Below are positions 1-5,930 of a stretch of 5,976 nucleotides of DNA, piece after piece. The stretch spans positions 1 to 5,976 of the forward strand of contig JAHLWE010000378.1 of the NCBI GenBank assembly GCA_019058135.1, given 5' to 3'. This DNA is from Promethearchaeota archaeon. Lineage in GTDB: Archaea; Asgardarchaeota; Lokiarchaeia; Sigyniarchaeales; SOKP01. The translations under genes and the position numbers were made by a program. Below the pieces are notes generated by a model, which was given only the letters and a program-made list of their open reading frames with translations, did not search any database and was not told where the DNA came from. Numbering within the stretch: the stretch's first letter is position 1; the number at the start of each line of letters is the position of its first letter.

Positions 1-1
1 C

Positions 2-466
2 CTTGAGATTATTGTTTCTGAAGTTGGAAAGGAGGTTATTAGGCAAGAGAACCCGAATTTCTTAGCTGAGTTGAGTAAGTACGGCAAGGTATATGAATTC
101 AATGATTTTAATGTTTTAATTGCTAGTGGTTCCCACCTATTTGATGTAATGTTAATTATTCCATGCTCAATGAAGACCTTGGGCTTAATTGCGAACGGAA
201 TTGCAAATAATTTAAATATCAGAGCAGCTGAAGTTTGCATGAAGGAAAAAAGAAAGCTAATCTTGTGCCCAAGAGAATCTCCACTATCACCAATCCATTT
301 AGAAAATATGAGTAAATTGGCCAAATTGGGAGTAATAATTGCTCCTCTAATGCCAGCATTCTATACAAAACCAGAAACTATTGATGATCTAATTGAACAT
401 ACAATAAATAGGCTTATGGATTTATTGGGAGTTCCTGAGGAGCATGCAAAAAGATGGATGGAATAA
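2..466 (+). CDS. ubiX: Flavin prenyltransferase UbiX, 5'-truncated by the window edge
   Basis: The frame is open from base 2, giving 154 codons before TAA. The usual UbiX length is about 185-200 residues, so roughly 35-45 N-terminal residues, including the GxSGA flavin-binding start, lie outside the window. The TTG at 71 is internal, because the upstream codons read LEIIVSEVGKEVIRQE, a typical UbiX segment. UbiX joins a dimethylallyl group to FMN to make prenylated FMN, the cofactor of UbiD-type decarboxylases. Visible hallmarks are ASGS, PCSMKTL, the RAAEV...KEKRK stretch, CPRESPL, MPAFY and the late NRLMD arginine. These match the phosphate- and flavin-contacting Arg, Lys, Glu and Tyr positions known for the family, so the enzyme looks active. 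It is cytosolic and soluble. In archaea a UbiD-type decarboxylase works in the archaeal mevalonate pathway, so isoprenoid synthesis is a plausible use; no UbiD gene is visible here. GC is about 35% over the first 240 bases by hand count, higher than in the membrane genes downstream. Confidence 0.93.
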   Translation, partial: LEIIVSEVGKEVIRQENPNFLAELSKYGKVYEFNDFNVLIASGSHLFDVMLIIPCSMKTLGLIANGIANNLNIRAAEVCMKEKRKLILCPRESPLSPIHLENMSKLAKLGVIIAPLMPAFYTKPETIDDLIEHTINRLMDLLGVPEEHAKRWME

Positions 467-478
467 TAAATCATGAAC

Positions 479-487
479 AAAAAAATT
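479..487 (-). terminator. T-tract terminator after the amidohydrolase gene
   Basis: Read on the minus strand, a run of seven T lies about 12 bases past the amidohydrolase stop codon, in the 31-base gap between the two convergent genes. Archaeal RNA polymerase commonly terminates at bare T-runs without a hairpin, and none is seen. The base composition makes such runs frequent, so this is only suggestive. Confidence 0.4.
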
Positions 488-497
488 AAAATATCTT

Positions 498-2237
498 TTA
501 ATGTAAATGATTTAATTCTATTGGTTCAAATTCCCTTAATTTCTTTATTTTTTTCACTTTAGGATTTTTAATTAAATTCCCCTGCATTATTACTTTAAAA
601 ACTTCTCCAAGAAAATCAATATTTTCAAGAGGATTCCCAGGAACAACTGCAAGGTCTGCCGATTTTCCAGCCTCTATAGTACCAGTTATTTCATCGATCC
701 CGATTATTTCTGCGTTACTTTTTGTTGCAAAATATATCGCATCTTGTGGTGTCATATCTGTATATTTAAGATAATGTTTTAATTCTTTCCAAACCTCATA
801 ATGAGTAGAATAAGGAACTGAAGCATCCGTTCCAAGGCCTAATTTTATACCTTCCTTATAAGCTCTTTGTAATCCTTTAATCATTCCTATTTCTATCAGC
901 TTCGCATTTTCATGTTTCACTTGTGTTATTTTTGTTACTTTAATCGGGAGTGTGGCCATCCCCATACCTGCTATGACTGTGGGTATTAACGCTGTATACC
1001 CTCGTAGAGATTTTGGGTTGTTTTTAAATAATGGTACGAGTTCGTCTGTAATTTCAGCTCCATGCTCAATTGTATCGACACCACCTAGAAGAGCTTCTTT
1101 AATTCCTTCTGTACTTTCACAATGGGTTGCAATTAATAAACCTCCCCGGTGAGCTTCAAAACAAGCAGTCTCAATTTCCTCGACAGTCATCTGAGGTCTT
1201 CCAGCCTCTCCCACTTTTCTAGCATCCATAACTCCCCCGGTAGAAAGAATTTTTATACAATCAACTTCTTTTCGAAGGTTTTTTCTTATACATTTCCTTA
1301 TTTCAGGTATTGAATCTGCAACATAACCCATTATAGCTCCATGACCACCAGTAATACAAATTCCTTGACCAGCACAAATTAATCTAGGCCCAACAAATTT
1401 TCCCTTTTCAATTTTCTTTCTTAATTTTACATCTAAATAAAAAGGATCACTTAATGACCTAAGCGTTGTTACACCGGCATTTAAAGCGTTTAAAACATTT
1501 TTTTTCATCATTTTAATAAAAAGAATCTTTCCTAAAGGTGTTTTAAATAGTTTCATTAAAATGCTCAATATATTATCACTAAGATTCATTATTTTCATTG
1601 GTTTTCCACTACCAGATAGATGACAATGGGCATTAATTAATCCAGGAAGCACATAGGCATCTTTAAGATCTATTTTTTTATAATCCCCTGGTATTTCAAT
1701 TGCATCCTTGCTTCCAACACTAACAATTAAACCTGGCGTTTCGTTTTCTTCTACTATATTTTTAATTAGTATTACTCCATCATTAATTACTTCACTATCG
1801 CGGTTTCCATCAATAATATTACAATTGATTAATGCAATATTTGTTTTTGGCTCTTTTTTTCTATATTTTAATCCTCTTAGCCATGAAATTATGAGCAACA
1901 TAAATACTATATCGATTATACTAGCAATAATAGATACAACCCCATACCATAAAAAAGGCATCCAACTATGATTGAGATGCGCTAAATTTAATGTTAAACT
2001 ATACATCCCCTGTCCAAAAAACCCAAGAATATCTAAAACCCCCAATGGAATTGCCGCAAAAGGTATTATCCATGGAAAAATATTTAACACACCTACAATA
2101 ATATATGCAAGTGATCCCCACACTCCTTCTATTGTTCCATATGTAATCCATGCAAATAAAGCAACTAATACTGTAAAAAAGAAAAGAATTATTCCACCTG
2201 AAGTGACATAATTTACAAAAGAATTATTATTACTCAT
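498..2237 (-). CDS. Membrane-anchored metal-dependent amidohydrolase (Xaa-Pro dipeptidase-like group)
   Basis: The protein has 579 residues from the ATG at 2237. Residues 12-125 form a hydrophobic block of about four helices (roughly 14-34, 42-60, 62-80 and 94-120) ending in the basic stretch RGLKYRKK, which should place the rest in the cytoplasm. An amidohydrolase begins at about 131. It shows the metal ligands of the superfamily: H204 and H206 in NAHCH, K329 in CIKILSTGGV (probably carboxylated), H372 in ATHCE, H392 in TIEHG and D471 in LGTDAS. GGHG (297-300) and STGGV point to the subgroup containing Xaa-Pro dipeptidases and imidazolonepropionase-like enzymes, which hydrolyse dipeptides or cyclic amides; the true substrate cannot be read from sequence. 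The C-terminal tail is lysine-rich. A TTG at 2267 would add ten residues, but a TATA-like box at 2275-2284 predicts a transcript start after it and GGTA precedes the ATG, so I prefer the ATG. The gene stands alone, convergent with ubiX and divergent from the 7TM pair. The fused membrane block is unusual, since family members are normally soluble or secreted. Confidence 0.88.
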   Translation of the reverse strand: MSNNNSFVNYVTSGGIILFFFTVLVALFAWITYGTIEGVWGSLAYIIVGVLNIFPWIIPFAAIPLGVLDILGFFGQGMYSLTLNLAHLNHSWMPFLWYGVVSIIASIIDIVFMLLIISWLRGLKYRKKEPKTNIALINCNIIDGNRDSEVINDGVILIKNIVEENETPGLIVSVGSKDAIEIPGDYKKIDLKDAYVLPGLINAHCHLSGSGKPMKIMNLSDNILSILMKLFKTPLGKILFIKMMKKNVLNALNAGVTTLRSLSDPFYLDVKLRKKIEKGKFVGPRLICAGQGICITGGHGAIMGYVADSIPEIRKCIRKNLRKEVDCIKILSTGGVMDARKVGEAGRPQMTVEEIETACFEAHRGGLLIATHCESTEGIKEALLGGVDTIEHGAEITDELVPLFKNNPKSLRGYTALIPTVIAGMGMATLPIKVTKITQVKHENAKLIEIGMIKGLQRAYKEGIKLGLGTDASVPYSTHYEVWKELKHYLKYTDMTPQDAIYFATKSNAEIIGIDEITGTIEAGKSADLAVVPGNPLENIDFLGEVFKVIMQGNLIKNPKVKKIKKLREFEPIELNHLH

Positions 2238-2274
2238 TTTTACCAACACTAAATTTTTTCTTGTCAAAAATTAT

Positions 2275-2284
2275 AATTTATAAA
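2275..2284 (-). promoter_or_regulatory. TATA-like box of the amidohydrolase gene
   Basis: Minus-strand TTTATAAATT resembles an archaeal box A. A start about 26 bases downstream would fall near 2254, leaving a leader of about 17 bases before the ATG at 2237. The surrounding DNA is so AT-rich that similar strings occur by chance; spacing is the main support. Confidence 0.4.
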
Positions 2285-2540
2285 TAAATTTTCTACAATA
2301 TATATACCTAATGAAATTCGAATTGTAATTTTGAGTTATATTTAATGGATTTCATAATAAAATACTATGCATAGAAAAAAGTTAATGTTCATTGTTAATT
2401 AAATAATTATTTATTTTTCAATTAATTTTATTTATCTATAGTAGTTTTATATCTATTAGAAGGTTAAGAAAAAAAATTTCGAGATATTATTAGATCTAGA
2501 ATTCCCACCCATTTCAAATTTGATTTAAAAAAATTTTAGT

Positions 2541-2548
2541 TTTATAAT
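2541..2548 (+). promoter_or_regulatory. TATA-like box of the 7TM gene pair
   Basis: TTTATAAT lies about 50 bases before the ATG at 2594. A start about 26 bases downstream would fall near 2571 and leave a leader of about 23 bases. No GGAGG or GGTGA precedes the ATG (only TAGAG at 2586-2590), so translation probably starts without a strong Shine-Dalgarno. It would serve both 7TM genes, because the 11-base gap between them leaves no room for another promoter. Confidence 0.4.
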
Positions 2549-2593
2549 AAAATAATTAGTATAATTTTTTAAAAAACCGAGTAATTAGAGTTT

Positions 2594-3745
2594 ATGACTG
2601 TAGAACTAAGAACATTTTATTTGCCCTTTATTTTTATATCATTTTTTATTGGATATCAAATGTCCTTCTATTTTCTTTATGATTATTATAGACATCGAGA
2701 AAGAAAAATAGAATTAAATAAGATTTTACTATATTATGGAATATTTTTTGGCTTGTCAATAACCGGGTGTTTATTTGATATAATTAACGATTTTTATATT
2801 ACTAACCTTTTTATCAAAGATATTTTTGCAAGGATGGTTTATTTACTGGTATTAATCGCAAGCGTATTAATTCTATATCATATTTCCTCAAAAGTGTATA
2901 AAGAAATAATCAATCCTACATTAACAAAAATATTGATATTTATGAATATTTTTCCATTTATTTCAATTTTTATTTTTAATCCAGCAACTACTGAATTTCT
3001 TTTTGCTATTATTTTCATATCTATAGATTTTCTATTTTTTCTAATTTTCCAACTTAACCTAATTAGACTATCGAGTGGTAATATAAAAAAAAGATTGAAG
3101 ATTATATTTTTAGGAGCATTAATAATTATTTCAGCGATAATTATTGGATTTATACCAGTAAGTGATCTTGAAACTCAAATACAAAACCCTATTATTGCTA
3201 TACCATTTATTACCACACTAAGTTTAGGATTAATAATTTTATTATTGGGAGCATTAAGATTTCCAGTTTTTCTTAATTTTTTTTGGAAACAAAATCTAAT
3301 AAGCCTTTTTATTATAAATCGAAAAACACTTAAAAAACTATATTCGTATAATTTCACATCATACACAGAAGATATGGATAATTCAATAAAATCTCTCATA
3401 AATATTAATGAAAGTATAAAATTAATATCACATGGAATGATTGGAATTATTGAAATCTTTACTGCTGTTGCAGAAACAAAAGATAAGAAAATTCAAAAAA
3501 TTAAACAAGGCGGGTTTTCAATTCTTTTAGAATATGGAGAAGAGCCCATTTCTAATATTTTTTTTATTTTATTGGTTAAAGGAGAAATGGATAGCAATAA
3601 ATATTTTTTAACAGCCATTAAAAATCAATTTCAATTGATGTATAAACATGTAATTCCCATTTTAGAATTTCTAGATGGAAGTAGTACAGAAAGGATATTT
3701 TCAAGTTTTGATACAATTATGAAAAATATTTTAAAAATGAATTAG
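2594..3745 (+). CDS. 7TM membrane protein with C-terminal longin-like domain (first paralog)
   Basis: No named family is recognised. The 383-residue protein has seven hydrophobic helices at about 8-29, 43-63, 79-97, 111-129, 133-156, 168-188 and 199-221. Basic loops after helices 1 (RHRERK), 3 and 5 (KKRLK) predict an outside N-terminus and a cytosolic C-terminus. FWK at 230-232 leads into a soluble domain, about 234-383, whose predicted order is strand 235-241, strand 246-253, helix 272-294, strands 300-306, 308-314 and 320-330, long helix 333-360 and final helix 365-381. This two strands-helix-three strands-two helices order is that of longin domains. The layout copies receptor proteins, but no histidine-kinase, GGDEF or chemotaxis motif is present. 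A role as a membrane sensor or anchor working with small GTPases is inference from longin proteins elsewhere. It differs from its neighbour in a longer linker (254-270) between strand 2 and helix 1. GC is very low and Phe, Ile and Leu dominate, as expected of membrane segments. It is probably co-transcribed with the next gene. Confidence 0.82.
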   Translation: MTVELRTFYLPFIFISFFIGYQMSFYFLYDYYRHRERKIELNKILLYYGIFFGLSITGCLFDIINDFYITNLFIKDIFARMVYLLVLIASVLILYHISSKVYKEIINPTLTKILIFMNIFPFISIFIFNPATTEFLFAIIFISIDFLFFLIFQLNLIRLSSGNIKKRLKIIFLGALIIISAIIIGFIPVSDLETQIQNPIIAIPFITTLSLGLIILLLGALRFPVFLNFFWKQNLISLFIINRKTLKKLYSYNFTSYTEDMDNSIKSLININESIKLISHGMIGIIEIFTAVAETKDKKIQKIKQGGFSILLEYGEEPISNIFFILLVKGEMDSNKYFLTAIKNQFQLMYKHVIPILEFLDGSSTERIFSSFDTIMKNILKMN

Positions 3746-3756
3746 AACATATTTTA

Positions 3757-4854
3757 ATGTTAATTATGCTTAATGGAGTTAATTTTCCGATACAAGGGCC
3801 ATTTCAAGAACCTTTATTGATTATGGAAGAGATTGTAATTTTTTTTGCTCTTGAAATTGGTATTATTTTTTGGATTAAATCTAAAAATAAAAAAGAAGAA
3901 ATATCAAATTTGCAAGAGAAGGCTTTTAGTTGGTTTTGTCTTGGCTATTCTCTTATGTGTGTAATTTTTATTATTTCAGATTATTATGTGGAAGATTCAC
4001 ATATACGACTTATATTATTGAATTTTGCTTATTTTGTACAAATGATATCTGGACTATTATTTATCTATAATATGGAAACATTTCAAATCTTTTTTAAAAA
4101 ATATCTATTTACCTTTATTTTTATAGTATTTATGATTCTCTTTGTTATCTGTTTTTTTATTGAATCAGTATTTACAAAAACATTCTCATTTTTTTTCTCT
4201 TGGATAATATATCTTTTATTTTTCTTCCATTATATGATAAAAGTTAGTACTAGTAAGAAATTAAAAAAGGTATTGAAAAACTTCAAATGGCATTTATTTG
4301 AATTATTTAGTGGATTTATTTTCCTCAATATTGGCTATGCATTAACCACAGATTTCATATTAAATCTATTTGGTTTGGTTGGTAGATTAATAGGTGCTGT
4401 CTTTCAAATAATCGGGTTGATATTACTTTCTCTATATTTTCTCTCTATATCATCAATAACTGAATACTTTTGGAAAGAAAAAATAGATTCTATTTATATA
4501 ATTATGCAATCTGGACTCTGTCTATATACTAAACACTTTCGAGAAACAAGGAAATCTTTTGATGAAATTGTAGCTTCGGGGGCTTTATCAAGTGTTCAAA
4601 TCATATTAGAATCAATCACTGATAAAAAGGATATCTCTATTATTGAAAAAGAAGGAAAGACCATGATATTCCAGCCGGGAAAATATATTATAGGAGTGCT
4701 AGTTTGTGAAGAAGATCTTGAATCAATTCGAATTACTTTAAAAAAATTTGTCCAAAAAATCGAAAAAATATATTTTAACATTTTAAAAACATGGGATGGC
4801 AATTTGAATATATTCAAACCTATTGAAGATATTATTAATGAGGTCTTCATTTAA
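3757..4854 (+). CDS. 7TM membrane protein with C-terminal longin-like domain (second paralog)
   Basis: This 365-residue protein is the tandem paralog of the gene 11 bases upstream. Helices lie at about 20-41, 56-75, 84-105, 115-135, 143-162, 180-200 and 207-231; basic stretches after helix 1 (KSKNKK) and helix 5 (KKLKK) again give an outside N-terminus and cytosolic C-terminus. FWKEK at 238-242 starts the soluble domain: strands 245-251 and 254-260 (GLCLYTKHF), helix 267-287 with SGALSSV, strands 292-298, 301-306 and 309-317, long helix 320-346, then WDGNL and a final helix 353-364 (FKPIEDIINEVF). This is a cleaner longin-like pattern than in the first paralog. Alignment by eye is best at the FWK junction, helix 1 and the following hairpin; the membrane halves are much less alike. 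No catalytic motif is visible, so a protein-interaction or signalling role is more likely than an enzymatic one. The ATG at 3757 is the first in frame; 3766 is an alternative. No Shine-Dalgarno precedes either. The stop is 3 bases from the convergent queT stop. Confidence 0.82.
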   Translation: MLIMLNGVNFPIQGPFQEPLLIMEEIVIFFALEIGIIFWIKSKNKKEEISNLQEKAFSWFCLGYSLMCVIFIISDYYVEDSHIRLILLNFAYFVQMISGLLFIYNMETFQIFFKKYLFTFIFIVFMILFVICFFIESVFTKTFSFFFSWIIYLLFFFHYMIKVSTSKKLKKVLKNFKWHLFELFSGFIFLNIGYALTTDFILNLFGLVGRLIGAVFQIIGLILLSLYFLSISSITEYFWKEKIDSIYIIMQSGLCLYTKHFRETRKSFDEIVASGALSSVQIILESITDKKDISIIEKEGKTMIFQPGKYIIGVLVCEEDLESIRITLKKFVQKIEKIYFNILKTWDGNLNIFKPIEDIINEVFI

Positions 4855-4857
4855 ATA

Positions 4858-5382
4858 TTAATCTTGTAAAGGTTCATATCTTTGAAAATCTACTCTTTTT
4901 TCAATAATTGAAAAAATGTATATGCCCAACGTTGCTAATATTACTTCGGATATGAATACATATAAAAAATTCAGAGGGAAAAGCTCAATAGGTAGACTGA
5001 ACCAATATCCTATAAGCCACGCCACATAACATGAAATGATTAAAGCATAAAATATTCCACCAATATATCGTATCAGCTTTCCATCTTTCCCAAGTTTTTT
5101 AAATAAAATAATGCAATATAAAGCAGGAATATTCACAATACAACTTATAAAATCAAGGGGTACAAAAGGAGAAGTCATATTGACAAAAAATACACCAATA
5201 ATTTTGCCAATTAGCCCTGGTATCGGAAATAAAATGCACATCCCAACCATAACTTCAGCTATTCTAAATTGTATTTCAAAAAATGAAATTGGCGTAAATA
5301 AATACCCTAAAACAATATATAAGGCAGCAGTTATGCCGGTAATTGACACATCTAAGGATTTCAGAGGCATTGATATTATCAT
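4858..5382 (-). CDS. queT: QueT-family membrane transporter (probable queuosine-precursor uptake)
   Basis: The 174-residue hydrophobic protein has about five to six membrane segments and almost no soluble part. Family marks are the N-terminal ITAALYIVLGYLFTPISF stretch (16-34), the FEIQFRIAEVM signature (35-45; QueT proteins have a similar FGPxQFRxSEAL), SPFVPLDF (71-78) and the late SEVILATLG (145-153). QueT proteins are small substrate-binding membrane subunits resembling ECF S-components, assigned to uptake of queuosine precursors in bacteria. Here the cargo could be a 7-deazaguanine for archaeosine or queuosine tRNA modification, but that is inferred from the family name. No ECF ATPase or T-component gene is nearby, so it either borrows a shared energising module or works alone. 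The ATG at 5382 is first; M5 at 5370 also fits, because the conserved part starts near residue 10. Neither has a Shine-Dalgarno. Its 3' end almost touches the second 7TM gene. Confidence 0.8.
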   Translation of the reverse strand: MIISMPLKSLDVSITGITAALYIVLGYLFTPISFFEIQFRIAEVMVGMCILFPIPGLIGKIIGVFFVNMTSPFVPLDFISCIVNIPALYCIILFKKLGKDGKLIRYIGGIFYALIISCYVAWLIGYWFSLPIELFPLNFLYVFISEVILATLGIYIFSIIEKRVDFQRYEPLQD

Positions 5383-5402
5383 TTATAATGATATTTTCTC
5401 TG

Positions 5403-5415
5403 AATTATTTATTAA
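5403..5415 (-). promoter_or_regulatory. Possible TATA-like box of queT
   Basis: Minus-strand TTAATAAATAATT lies 21-33 bases before the ATG at 5382. A start about 26 bases from its centre would fall almost on that ATG, implying a leaderless message or use of the second ATG at 5370. Support is only position and composition. The T-tracts at 5460-5476 just upstream suggest queT is not read through from the small ORF. Confidence 0.27.
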
Positions 5416-5459
5416 TTAGATTTATCTACTTAAAAACAATTTCATTAAAATTTCAGAAG

Positions 5460-5476
5460 AAAAAAATTAGAAAAAA
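5460..5476 (-). terminator. Double T-tract terminator after the small ORF
   Basis: On the minus strand, runs of six and then seven T, separated by CTAA, follow the small ORF stop by about 15 bases. Consecutive T-tracts just past a stop codon are the usual archaeal termination signal. The position supports the small ORF as a transcription unit separate from queT. Confidence 0.45.
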
Positions 5477-5491
5477 TTATTATCTCAATTA

Positions 5492-5632
5492 TTACTCTTT
5501 AAAAAAATATTTTACAAAGGAATCATAAAAATCATTTACCCAAAAATTATCATTCTCAGCAAACTTAATTTTTCCATAATTTTCTATAAAGTTTGGATAA
5601 AATACAGGTTTATCTATACTTGGTGTTTCCAT
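5492..5632 (-). CDS. Small protein of 46 residues, unknown function
   Basis: I do not recognise this protein. It starts METPSIDKP and ends DSFVKYFFKE, with stop TAA at 5492-5494. It is strongly aromatic (13 Phe, Tyr or Trp in 46 residues), slightly acidic and has no membrane helix or cysteine, so it should be soluble and small. Support for translation is better than length suggests: a GGTGA Shine-Dalgarno sits five bases before the ATG, the only good one in the window; TATA-like boxes lie upstream; and T-tracts follow the stop. Frames after the stop show no continuation of a larger protein, although the seven-T run near the 3' end means a sequencing frameshift cannot be fully excluded. It might be a small regulator or binding protein, or the relic of a longer gene. 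It points the same way as queT, 109 bases upstream of it. Confidence 0.5.
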   Translation of the reverse strand: METPSIDKPVFYPNFIENYGKIKFAENDNFWVNDFYDSFVKYFFKE

Positions 5633-5637
5633 TTTTT

Positions 5638-5642
5638 TCACC
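5638..5642 (-). promoter_or_regulatory. GGTGA ribosome binding site of the small ORF
   Basis: Minus-strand AAGGTGAAAAAAATG contains GGTGA, complementary to the conserved 3' end of archaeal 16S rRNA (UCACC), with five bases to the ATG. It fixes the start of the small ORF and contrasts with the other genes here, which lack a strong Shine-Dalgarno. Confidence 0.6.
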
Positions 5643-5660
5643 TTGATCTTTTTATCTATA

Positions 5661-5670
5661 TTTATATAAA
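5661..5670 (-). promoter_or_regulatory. TATA-like box upstream of the small ORF
   Basis: The self-complementary TTTATATAAA is centred about 33 bases before the ATG at 5632. A start 22-26 bases downstream falls at about 5640-5643, a very short leader that would just hold or clip the GGTGA. A second candidate, minus-strand TATTTAAATA at 5675-5684, would give a leader of about 20 bases and keep the GGTGA intact. Confidence 0.35.
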
Positions 5671-5692
5671 TAACTATTTAAATAAATAACAA

Positions 5693-5710
5693 ATTAATTT
5701 ATAAATTAAT
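5693..5710. repeat. Perfect 18-base palindrome
   Basis: ATTAATTTATAAATTAAT reads the same on both strands over all 18 bases and contains only A and T. It lies about 60 bases upstream of the small ORF, behind two shorter palindromes (5661-5670 and 5675-5684). It may be a dimeric regulator site or a promoter element, but pure A/T palindromes arise easily in such DNA. Confidence 0.5.
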
Positions 5711-5814
5711 ATTTAAACCTTATGACTCTTTTCATATTATTATTAAACTGATTTTTAAAACCTTCCCATTATTTTGGGTTTCTTTACTAAAATTAAGAGC
5801 AGATATAAAAGTGA

Positions 5815-5930
5815 TAAATACGATGAGCTATTTCATGCAGATTTAAAAAAATAGTGATCATTTTTGTAATCTTTATGGATTTCCATAATTCCTTTATAAA
5901 ATTAAAACTCATCATTTTATTAAATACGAT
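5815..5930. repeat. Pair of 10-base direct repeats TAAATACGAT
   Basis: TAAATACGAT occurs at 5815-5824 and again at 5921-5930, both on the plus strand and 106 bases apart start to start. The CG step inside makes it less likely as chance than a pure A/T word, but two copies alone do not show function. Confidence 0.4.
5873..5888. repeat. Inverted repeat TTATGGA-TT-TCCATAA
   Basis: Two perfect 7-base arms flank two T bases, the size of a typical dimeric repressor site. It is too tightly spaced for an RNA hairpin loop unless the inner pairs open. A similar string, ATGGATTTCATAAT, occurs at 2345-2358 in the other long intergenic region, lacking one C. Confidence 0.4.

Larger units (their letters stand above)
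2268..2593. other. Noncoding divergent promoter region
   Basis: This very AT-rich spacer separates the divergent amidohydrolase and 7TM genes. I found no ORF longer than about ten codons starting at its ATGs (2311 and 2345), and no tRNA or structured RNA. It holds a TATA-like box near each end, a perfect 10-base palindrome AATTCGAATT at 2315-2324, a perfect 12-base palindrome AAATAATTATTT at 2401-2412, and a 7-base inverted repeat ATGAAAT/ATTTCAT (2311-2317 and 2349-2355). The palindromes could be operator sites, but DNA of this composition makes them by chance. Confidence 0.6.

Noticed and set aside
71..466. Start of the UbiX protein at the TTG at 71
   Set aside because: The frame stays open upstream and encodes conserved UbiX residues, so the gene begins before the window.
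952..2211. Plus-strand ORFs at 952-1152, 1708-1971 and 1972-2211
   Set aside because: They lie fully antisense to the amidohydrolase, whose frame carries all catalytic motifs; their products have no family features and no ribosome binding sites.
3175..3399. Minus-strand ORF inside the first 7TM gene
   Set aside because: Antisense to a coherent membrane protein frame; low-complexity product without recognisable features.
4596..4850. Minus-strand ORF inside the second 7TM gene
   Set aside because: Antisense to the longin-like domain and without supporting signals.
2594..4854. Reading the 7TM proteins as histidine kinases or diguanylate cyclases
   Set aside because: The membrane layout is similar, but no H-box, ATPase N/G boxes or GGDEF motif is present in the C-terminal parts.
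5111..5528. Plus-strand ORFs at 5111-5419 and 5343-5528
   Set aside because: The first is antisense to queT; the second overlaps the queT start and the small ORF antisense and is mostly lysine, isoleucine and tyrosine from A/T-rich noncoding DNA.
5758..5782. Hairpin around AAACCTTCCC...GGGTTT as a terminator
   Set aside because: Arms pair only over a few bases with mismatches, and no T-tract follows at a useful distance.
5833..5886. 17-codon minus-strand ORF preceded by AAAGGA
   Set aside because: Too short, with the Shine-Dalgarno-like string only a few bases from the ATG; its start overlaps the inverted repeat, which explains the sequence as well.
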